Source: JAZLJD01 sp045617725 (lineage in GTDB: Bacteria; Bacillota; Clostridia; Lachnospirales; Lachnospiraceae). Taken from it: a DNA stretch of 64,000 nt. Below the pieces are notes generated by a model. The model worked only from the letters and a program-made list of their open reading frames with translations, made no database searches and had not been told where the DNA came from. Shown piece by piece: positions 57,722 to 64,000 of this stretch (its first letter is position 1; each line of letters starts with the position of its first letter). The translations under genes were made by a program, and so were the position numbers. The stretch spans positions 1 through 64,000 of the forward strand of contig JAZLJD010000054.1 of the NCBI GenBank assembly GCA_045617725.1, given 5' to 3'.

Positions 57722-60112
57722 ATGTTTAATGTAGTCAAGAGAGATGGCGTGGTTACGGATTTTAACTTAACCAAGATTTCTGATGCCATCATGAAAGCGT
57801 TCAATGCAACTGAGGTTCAGTATTCCAATGATATCATTGACCTGCTTGCATTGCGCGTTACCGCGGATTTTCAACCGAAGGTGAAGGAAGAAGGAATCCA
57901 TGTAGAGGATATCCAGGACAGTATCGAGAAGGTTTTGGAGCAGGCCGGTTACGCCGAAGTTGCCAAGGCATTCATTCTCTATCGTAAGCAGCATGAGAAG
58001 ATGCGTGTCATGACTTCTACCATTCTTGACTATAAAGATGTTGTTAACAGCTATGTTAAAGTAGAAGACTGGCGTGTAAAGGAGAATTCTACCGTCACCT
58101 ATTCAGTAGGTGGTCTGATTCTTTCCAACTCCGGTGCCGTAACAGCGAATTACTGGCTGTCCGAGATTTACGATGAGGAGATTGCAGAAGCACATCGTAA
58201 TGCGGATATTCATATTCATGACCTTGCCATGTTAACCGGTTACTGCGCAGGCTGGTCATTAAAGCAGCTCATTAAAGAAGGCTTGGGCGGTATCCCCGGC
58301 AAGATTACTTCCGCACCCGCTAAACACTTATCCGTTCTGTGCAATCAGATGGTTAACTTCCTGGGAATCATGCAGAACGAGTGGGCAGGAGCACAGGCAT
58401 TTTCATCCTTTGATACCTATCTTGCACCGTTTGTAAAAGTAGATCATCTTTCTTATCATGAGGTTAAGAAGTGCATCGAAGCCTTCATCTACGGCGTCAA
58501 TACTCCCAGCCGTTGGGGTACACAGGCTCCCTTCTCCAATATTACTTTGGACTGGACCGTTCCCGATGACCTGGCAGAACTTTCCGCCATTGTCGGTGGC
58601 GTTGAGATGGACTTCAAGTACAAGGATTGTAAAGCCGAGATGGATATGGTTAATAAAGCCTTCATCGAGACGATGATCGAAGGCGATGCCAATGGTCGTG
58701 GCTTCCAGTACCCGATTCCCACCTATTCCATCACCAAGGACTTCGATTGGAGTGACACCGAGAATAACCGTTTGTTGTTCGAGATGACCAGCAAGTACGG
58801 AACTCCTTACTTCTCCAATTACATCAATTCCGATATGGCTCCTTCGGATGTTCGTTCCATGTGCTGCCGTCTGCGCCTCGATCTTCGTGAGCTTCGTAAG
58901 AAGACCGGCGGTTTCTTCGGCTCGGGCGAGTCTACCGGATCGGTCGGCGTTGTTACCATCAATATGCCTCGTATTGCATATTTATCTGCCAATAAAGACG
59001 AATTCTACAAGAGACTGAATCGCATGATGGACATTGCGGCTCGTTCCTTAAAGATCAAGAGAGGCGTTATCGGACGCCTCCTGGAAGAGGGTCTGTATCC
59101 TTATACCAAGAGATACTTAGGTTCCTTCGACAATCACTTCTCCACCATCGGCCTCATCGGTATGAATGAGGTAGGCTTGAATGCTAATTGGCTCCGTGCG
59201 GATATGACCGCAACCGAGACGCAGGAATTCACCAAGGAAGTTCTGAACCATATGCGTAACAGACTTTCCGATTACCAGGAGCAGTACGGTGACCTCTATA
59301 ACCTTGAGGCAACTCCCGCTGAGTCCACCACCTATCGTCTGGCCAAGCACGACCGCAAGAAGTGGCCCAACATCAAGACTGCAGGTCATCCCGGAGATGT
59401 TCCTTACTACACGAACTCCTCCCATCTGCCGGTTGATTACACAACCGATATCTTCGATGCGTTGGATATTCAGGACGAACTTCAGACTTTATATACTTCA
59501 GGAACCGTATTCCATGCATTCCTGGGCGAGAAGCTTCCGGATTGGAAGGCAGCAGCAAGCCTCGTTCGTACGATTGCAGAAAACTACAGACTTCCTTACT
59601 ATACATTGTCTCCTACCTATTCCATCTGCCGCGAGCACGGCTATCTGGCAGGAGAGCAGAAGACCTGTCCCAAGTGCGGTTGCAAGACCGAGGTTTACAG
59701 CCGTATCACCGGTTACTATCGTCCCGTTCAGAACTGGAACGATGGCAAGACCCAGGAGTACGAGAACCGTACCGAGTATGTAATCGCTTCTTCCAGCTTA
59801 AAGAGACCGGTCAGCAGCGTGGTTACCATCAACAGTGCAAGCGAGGAGGTAACGGTGGATGTAGAGGCACCTTCCGACGTTAAGTACTTATTTACCACGA
59901 AGACCTGCCCGAACTGCAAGCTTGCCAAGTCCTATCTGGAAGGCATTGATTACATCCTGATCGATGCGGAAGAGAACATGGAACTCGCCAAACGTTACGG
60001 AATCATGCAGGCACCGACTCTGGTTGTAGTAAATGGAGACCAAGTTGAAAAATATGTGAATGCTTCCAACATACGTAAGTATGTCCAGGCTACCACTGCT
60101 AAAATGGTTTAA
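57722..60112 (+). CDS. nrdD: Anaerobic (class III) ribonucleotide reductase with C-terminal glutaredoxin-like domain, 796 aa
   Basis: Glycyl-radical enzyme making deoxynucleotides without oxygen. N-terminal ATP-cone: VVKRDGVVTDFNLTKISDAI. Catalytic body has MCCRLRLDLRELRKKTGGFFGSG region and GSVGVVTINMPRIAYLS. The zinc/radical tail shows CREHGYLAGEQKTCPKCGC and the radical Gly in SRITGYYRPVQNW (about 662-674). After that an extra domain of about 80 residues follows: LFTTKTCPNCKLAKSYLEG (CPNC active site), then AKRYGIMQAPTLVVVNGDQV, a glutaredoxin/NrdH-like fold fused in frame. Start has AAGGAGAAATACC. NrdR boxes upstream. No nrdG activase gene follows directly; it must be elsewhere. Confidence 0.95.
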   Translation: MFNVVKRDGVVTDFNLTKISDAIMKAFNATEVQYSNDIIDLLALRVTADFQPKVKEEGIHVEDIQDSIEKVLEQAGYAEVAKAFILYRKQHEKMRVMTSTILDYKDVVNSYVKVEDWRVKENSTVTYSVGGLILSNSGAVTANYWLSEIYDEEIAEAHRNADIHIHDLAMLTGYCAGWSLKQLIKEGLGGIPGKITSAPAKHLSVLCNQMVNFLGIMQNEWAGAQAFSSFDTYLAPFVKVDHLSYHEVKKCIEAFIYGVNTPSRWGTQAPFSNITLDWTVPDDLAELSAIVGGVEMDFKYKDCKAEMDMVNKAFIETMIEGDANGRGFQYPIPTYSITKDFDWSDTENNRLLFEMTSKYGTPYFSNYINSDMAPSDVRSMCCRLRLDLRELRKKTGGFFGSGESTGSVGVVTINMPRIAYLSANKDEFYKRLNRMMDIAARSLKIKRGVIGRLLEEGLYPYTKRYLGSFDNHFSTIGLIGMNEVGLNANWLRADMTATETQEFTKEVLNHMRNRLSDYQEQYGDLYNLEATPAESTTYRLAKHDRKKWPNIKTAGHPGDVPYYTNSSHLPVDYTTDIFDALDIQDELQTLYTSGTVFHAFLGEKLPDWKAAASLVRTIAENYRLPYYTLSPTYSICREHGYLAGEQKTCPKCGCKTEVYSRITGYYRPVQNWNDGKTQEYENRTEYVIASSSLKRPVSSVVTINSASEEVTVDVEAPSDVKYLFTTKTCPNCKLAKSYLEGIDYILIDAEENMELAKRYGIMQAPTLVVVNGDQVEKYVNASNIRKYVQATTAKMV

Positions 60113-60113
60113 G

Positions 60114-60147
60114 AAAAAGGCGCTGATCTCTGACCAGCGCCTTTTGA
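60114..60147 (+). terminator. Terminator after nrdD
   Basis: AAGGCGCTG pairs with CAGCGCCTT across ATCTCTGAC and ends in TT. Confidence 0.82.
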
Positions 60148-60170
60148 ATAAATAATTAGGAGAAAACAAA

Positions 60171-61100
60171 ATGATTAACAAATTGATTGATTCCATCAAG
60201 AAGACGGAAGCCCCCATTGTGGTCGGACTGGATCCCATGCCGGATTATATTCCGCCTTTCCTTCTTAAGGCAGCTTATAAGGAGTATGGCGAGACCCTGC
60301 GTGGTATCTCGGAAGCCGTACTTGCTTATAACAAGGGCATTATAGATGCCGTATGCGACCTCGTCCCTGCCGTAAAGCCGCAGATTGCCATGTATGAGCA
60401 GTTCGGCGTAGAGGGCCTTGTTGCATTCCAAAAGACCGTTGAATATGCCAAAGAAAAAGGTCTCCTCGTAATCGGTGACGTAAAGCGCGGTGACATCGGC
60501 TCCACCTCCAAGGCATACGCTGTGGCACACCTCGGCGGCGTTATGGTCGGAAGTAATAAATTAAGTTCCTTCAATGAGGACTTTGCAACCGTCAATCCGT
60601 ACCTCGGAAGTGACGGAATCAAACCCTTCTTAGATGTTTGCGAGACGGAGAACAAGGGCGTCTTTATTCTTTGCAAGACCTCCAATCCCTCAAGCGGTGA
60701 ATTCCAGGATCGCCTGATTGACGGCCGTCCTTTATATGAGCATGTCGGCGAGAAGATTGCTGCCTGGGCAGCAGAGTTCGGCGAGAAGACCGGCCAGACC
60801 GGCTACACGGCCGTAGGTGCCGTAGTAGGTGCAACCTATCCCGAGATGGGCGCCGTACTTCGTAAGATTATGCCCCGTTCCTTCATTTTAGTACCCGGTT
60901 ACGGTGCACAGGGCGGCAAGGGAAGCGACTTAAAGCCCTTCTTCGATGCCGACGGTTTGGGCGCAATTGTAAATTCTTCCCGCGGAATTATTGCAGCTTA
61001 CAAGCAGGAAGCGTATGCTTCTTACGGCGAGGAAGGTTATGCGGATGCAGCACGTGCGGCCGTACTTGCCATGAAGAAAGACATCAATGAGAATATCTGA
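60171..61100 (+). CDS. pyrF: Orotidine-5'-phosphate decarboxylase, 309 aa
   Basis: Last step of UMP synthesis. Long type-2 family: PIVVGLDPMPDYIPPFLL (about 15-32), VKPQIAMYEQFG (about 66), the catalytic DVKRGDIGSTSKAYA (about 103-117; Lys and two Asp), and late LVPGYGAQGGKGSDLKPFF (about 243-261), with IVNSSRGIIAAY. About 309 residues fits this type. Start follows TTAGGAGAAAACAAA. 14 bases before pyrE, so a pyrFE unit; no PyrR-type attenuator seen in the short gap behind the nrdD terminator. Confidence 0.96.
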   Translation: MINKLIDSIKKTEAPIVVGLDPMPDYIPPFLLKAAYKEYGETLRGISEAVLAYNKGIIDAVCDLVPAVKPQIAMYEQFGVEGLVAFQKTVEYAKEKGLLVIGDVKRGDIGSTSKAYAVAHLGGVMVGSNKLSSFNEDFATVNPYLGSDGIKPFLDVCETENKGVFILCKTSNPSSGEFQDRLIDGRPLYEHVGEKIAAWAAEFGEKTGQTGYTAVGAVVGATYPEMGAVLRKIMPRSFILVPGYGAQGGKGSDLKPFFDADGLGAIVNSSRGIIAAYKQEAYASYGEEGYADAARAAVLAMKKDINENI

Positions 61101-61114
61101 CAGGAGATAGTAAG

Positions 61115-61789
61115 ATGGAACAGTACAAGCAGGAATTTATTGAATTTATGGTAGAAAGCGGCGTTCTGCGTTTCGGCAGCTTCGTAACGAAGTCCGGACG
61201 CAACACCCCCTTCTTCATTAACGCAGGCCTTTACAATACAGGCAGCCAGCTCAACCGCCTCGGCGAGTATTATGCAAGAGCCATTCATGATGCCTTCGGC
61301 ACCGACTTCGACATTCTTTTTGGCCCCGCATACAAGGGCATTCCTTTAAGCGTAACGACGGCAGCCGCACTCTATCGTATGTACGGCGTGGACGTGGCTT
61401 ACACCTCGAATCGTAAGGAGGCCAAAGACCATGGCGAGACCGGTATTCTTCTGGGCGCTCCCATCAGCAAAGAGGATCGTATCATCTTCATCGAGGACGT
61501 TACCACTTCCGGTAAATCCATCGACGAAACCATGCCCATCATCAAAGCACAGGGCGGCGAGAATGTTCTGGGCCTCGTAATCAGCGTGGACCGCATGGAG
61601 CGTGGCAAGACGGAGAAGAGCGCACTTTCCGAGCTTCGGGAGAACTACGGACTGAAGACCACCGCAATCGTTACCATGGCAGAGGTGGTTGAATATCTGT
61701 ATGGCCGCGAGATCGGCGGCAAGGTCATCATTGATGACGAGATGAAGAAAGCAATTGATGCATATTACGCACAGTATGGAGCTATATGA
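61115..61789 (+). CDS. pyrE: Orotate phosphoribosyltransferase, 224 aa
   Basis: Converts orotate and PRPP to OMP. Shows FGSFVTKSGRNTPFFINAG (about 22-40), ILFGPAYKGIPLSVTTAAAL (about 67-86), NRKEAKDHGETGILLG (about 96) and the PRPP loop IIFIEDVTTSGKSIDE (about 125-140). Normal length. Its stop overlaps the start of the next small membrane gene by 4 bases. Confidence 0.96.
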   Translation: MEQYKQEFIEFMVESGVLRFGSFVTKSGRNTPFFINAGLYNTGSQLNRLGEYYARAIHDAFGTDFDILFGPAYKGIPLSVTTAAALYRMYGVDVAYTSNRKEAKDHGETGILLGAPISKEDRIIFIEDVTTSGKSIDETMPIIKAQGGENVLGLVISVDRMERGKTEKSALSELRENYGLKTTAIVTMAEVVEYLYGREIGGKVIIDDEMKKAIDAYYAQYGAI

Positions 61790-62106
61790 GCCTGTTTCGA
61801 AAGTACAAGTTCACAAAAAAACATCACCCCAAGGACGGAATCATGTCTTTCGTCCTTGGGTTCATTTCATTTTCTGCGGTAGTGGCATTGCTCGTTCTGG
61901 CTTACCAAAATGAGGGTGCTACGCAGGGGAATGGTCTTTCCGCGGCAGTTGCGGCCTTTTTTGGCCTTGTGGGGCTTATTCTGGGCATCGTTTCGGAATG
62001 CCACGCGGAAGTGTATCATTTTTTCCCCAGAGTGGGAATCGTGCTTAACACACTTACACTGCTCTGCCTGACGGGGATTTTGTACTTTGGCGGAGCCTTT
62101 ACTTAA
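61786..62106 (+). CDS. Small membrane protein, DUF6142-like, 106 aa
   Basis: ATGA overlap with pyrE. Short basic N-terminus (FRKYKFTKKHHPKDG) followed by three transmembrane helices (SFVLGFISFSAVVALLVLAY, AAVAAFFGLVGLILGIVSEC, VGIVLNTLTLLCLTGILYFG). The pattern K-F-T-x-K-H-x-P-x-x-G is that of small DUF6142-type proteins of Lachnospiraceae. Function unknown. Linked with pyrFE by coupling only. Confidence 0.8.
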   Translation: MSLFRKYKFTKKHHPKDGIMSFVLGFISFSAVVALLVLAYQNEGATQGNGLSAAVAAFFGLVGLILGIVSECHAEVYHFFPRVGIVLNTLTLLCLTGILYFGGAFT

Positions 62107-62115
62107 GAGGGGGAT

Positions 62116-62230
62116 TAGTGTGAAAAATGCAGGCATTTTTCACGCGACACTTTGTGTCGCAATCCGTAGCAGTTTCGCTGTAATACAGTGAAGGGCTAAA
62201 TATACCGGATTGCGAAATGCGGGGATTAGT
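62116..62230 (+). ncRNA. Structured repeat leader, copy 2 (115 bp)
   Basis: Near-identical to 27531-27646: one single-base deletion and a substitution in the first loop, one C to T in the inner stem (C-G to U-G, pairing kept), and one change before the start codon. All three hairpins remain. It ends at the ATG of the aminopeptidase gene. Confidence 0.7.
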
Positions 62231-64000
62231 ATGCGTAAGCAATTAACAGAAGAAGACTTAAAGCTCATTTCGGAGCGTTATGAACTGGCGGCAGGAAGAC
62301 TGTCTGAGGTAAAAGATGAACTGATCGGATACCGGTTTGACGCGTATCTTTCCTATTTTGCGGATTTCCTGGCACTGTGTATCGAGGTATATGAGCACGT
62401 GGGCTCCCTTGGTATCATGCAGGTGCCGGCCGCGGACCTTGAGAACTATAACCGCCTGCTTTACGGTGATATTCTTCCCGGAAATTATGAATCTTCCTTT
62501 ACGAATGCAGGGTATATTGCATCGCTTTACGGCAGGAAGCTGACGATTCTTTCCGCGTACGCCTTTGAATTCCGTGCAATCATTCCGTATCTTTATGAGC
62601 AGGATTTGGAGCAGCTGGTTCTGCGCCTGGAACTGTATTTAGAGCTCTTCGGAATTTTGAATGCGGATGAAGAGAGGGAGGAAGCGGACCTTGCAGCTTC
62701 CCTTAAGGAGAATCTTTACTGGTATGTGAGCGATTATTCGGAAATTGCGGCCGAAAATAAGATTGCCGGCATGGTTGACTATAACAGTCAATATGCCGTT
62801 TCCGTCATGGAACAGGCCGATTTAAGCAATCCGGACTATCTGTACCGCTTTGGCGAGTATGTCACGGAGGAAGAAATCCGTACGGCCCGTCATCTTGCAA
62901 CACTTTCGGGGGAGCGTATTAAGCTTCTGGCCGATACCTTTACGGAAGGGTACCGAAGAGGCTTTGTAAATGCCGGCAAGCCCCTTTCCAAAAAGAAGAC
63001 CGTAAATATCCGTTATTCCCTGGGCTTTGAACGGATTGTCCTTAAAGCAATTGAGAATTTCCGCGCGATGGGACTGGAGCCCACCGTTTACCGGGCATCC
63101 ACTTCCCTCTTTTTTAAGCGCAGCAACCTGCGAATCGGCTACTACGGAGCCATTCCGAACCGCCAGTATGACTACGATCACCGCGAGGACGAAGCACTCA
63201 TATTGGATGCCAAGCTTTCAAAACGTAAGCTGGAATGCCTGACGGCGGCCTTTGAACTTTATAAGGACGAGGCCCAAAAGCATGCCGGCCCCGCCTGCCT
63301 TGAGGTATTCGGCGAGGTGCCCTTCTCCCCGGCAGAATCCTCTTTGGCGCCCGTGTTCAATAAATCGCAGCAGAAGCAGAGCGCTTCCTTCCAGGTCAAA
63401 AATTCGGAAATCACGAACAGCTATGTGCCCGGCGAGGAGCGAAGCTTCACCATTATGGCGCTTCCGATGCCCGCCATCGGCCCGAATTACGAGGAACTGT
63501 TTGACCGCGTGGTTGAGATTAACACGCTCGATTACGAGAAGTACAAGCTGATACAGCAGAAGCTGATTGATGCGCTGGACAAGGCGTACGCCGTTCGAAT
63601 CCTTGGAAGCGGGGAGAACCACACGGACCTTACGGTGCATTTGAGACCGCTTACGAATCCGCTTAAGGAAACGAAATTCGAGAACTGCCTTGCGGATGTC
63701 AATATTCCGGTCGGCGAGGTATTCACATCGCCCGTACTTAGGGGAACAAGCGGAACCTTGTGCGTAAGCCGCGTGTTCTTAAATGACCTTGAGTACCGTG
63801 ACCTTTCGGTTACCTTCACGGACGGTATGGTTACCGGCTATTCCTGCAGCAACTTCGAGCGCCCCGAGGACGGCGAACGTTACTTTAAGGACAATGTTCT
63901 GTATCATCACGACAGCCTGCCGCTCGGTGAATTCGCCATTGGAACGAACACCACGGCATATGCGATTTCGCGGCAGTACGGCATCGAGGACCGCATGCCC
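62231..64000 (+). CDS. M29-family aminopeptidase, 3' end beyond the window
   Basis: Open from 62231 to the window edge (590 codons), incomplete. Metallopeptidase of the thermophilic M29 type: YRRGFVNAGKPLSKKKTV and FKRSNLRIGYYGAIPNRQYD form the N-terminal half; the metal region near the end has VNIPVGEVFTSPV (about 489-501), SGTLCVSRVFL, and LPLGEFAIGTNTTAY (about 562-576), matching the conserved GEVFT and GE-A-GTN motifs of M29. The catalytic Tyr/His segment lies beyond the window. Its start is defined by the structured repeat leader. Confidence 0.88.
   Translation, partial: MRKQLTEEDLKLISERYELAAGRLSEVKDELIGYRFDAYLSYFADFLALCIEVYEHVGSLGIMQVPAADLENYNRLLYGDILPGNYESSFTNAGYIASLYGRKLTILSAYAFEFRAIIPYLYEQDLEQLVLRLELYLELFGILNADEEREEADLAASLKENLYWYVSDYSEIAAENKIAGMVDYNSQYAVSVMEQADLSNPDYLYRFGEYVTEEEIRTARHLATLSGERIKLLADTFTEGYRRGFVNAGKPLSKKKTVNIRYSLGFERIVLKAIENFRAMGLEPTVYRASTSLFFKRSNLRIGYYGAIPNRQYDYDHREDEALILDAKLSKRKLECLTAAFELYKDEAQKHAGPACLEVFGEVPFSPAESSLAPVFNKSQQKQSASFQVKNSEITNSYVPGEERSFTIMALPMPAIGPNYEELFDRVVEINTLDYEKYKLIQQKLIDALDKAYAVRILGSGENHTDLTVHLRPLTNPLKETKFENCLADVNIPVGEVFTSPVLRGTSGTLCVSRVFLNDLEYRDLSVTFTDGMVTGYSCSNFERPEDGERYFKDNVLYHHDSLPLGEFAIGTNTTAYAISRQYGIEDRMP

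Noticed and set aside
57535..57729. 64-residue open frame before nrdD
   Set aside because: It runs through the NrdR boxes and the promoter and overlaps the nrdD start; it lacks a ribosome site.

Overview
The window reads as a chromosomal segment of an anaerobic, low-to-mid GC Gram-positive bacterium, most likely a member of the Lachnospiraceae/Clostridia. The reasons are AddAB rather than RecBCD, a T-box in front of valS, PyrR attenuation, an ECF thiamine transporter under a TPP riboswitch, a class III ribonucleotide reductase, FeFe-hydrogenase signatures, a DUF6142-like protein, and many lipoproteins with strong AGGAGG ribosome-binding sites. No rRNA, tRNA, complete IS element, prophage or CRISPR array is visible.

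Layout. 0-10 kb: a tandem palindromic repeat, a coiled-coil protein, a sensory FeFe-hydrogenase/GGDEF/EAL fusion, a Cys-rich surface protein, hisC-popT(DUF368)-methyltransferase, hslO, and an ECF sigma factor with its membrane partner. 11-14 kb: an AT-rich accessory patch with a DUF2442/DUF4160 pair, a frameshifted pseudogene and an XRE regulator divergent from the first member of a secreted protein family. 14-27 kb: a DUF4015-type glycoside hydrolase lipoprotein, addB-addA, thiT with its riboswitch, a HAD-CPBP protease fusion and a RecB/Cas4-like XPD helicase. 27-33 kb: a structured repeat leader, a YkvI-type transporter, a CAP lipoprotein, a chemoreceptor, and pyrR-uraA behind a PyrR attenuator.

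33-49 kb is the accessory-rich part. It holds pseF, a Nudix-FRG gene pair, two more secreted paralogues and the tail of a fourth, an ABC sugar importer, a two-domain lipoprotein and a two-component system. Between these genes lie repeat-rich intergenic stretches: a 261-bp MITE-like element with 59-bp inverted ends, a relative of it, a lone arm of it, four kinds of tandem repeat, two islands rich in the word GACATCGGG, and a relic of a potassium channel gene. 49-64 kb is housekeeping again: T-box-valS, a FapA-like protein, folC, a 53-residue small protein, two TPR proteins, nrdD (glutaredoxin-fused, with a pair of NrdR boxes), pyrF-pyrE, a small membrane protein, and a truncated M29 aminopeptidase gene preceded by a second copy of the 27.5-kb leader.

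The points most worth following are (i) the 115-116-nt structured element placed directly before the start codons of two unrelated genes, (ii) the H-cluster sensor domain fused to a c-di-GMP output module, (iii) the secreted paralogue family with three complete copies, a relic and an adjacent regulator, and (iv) the MITE family. All functional statements come from reading motifs and context; no database search was run.
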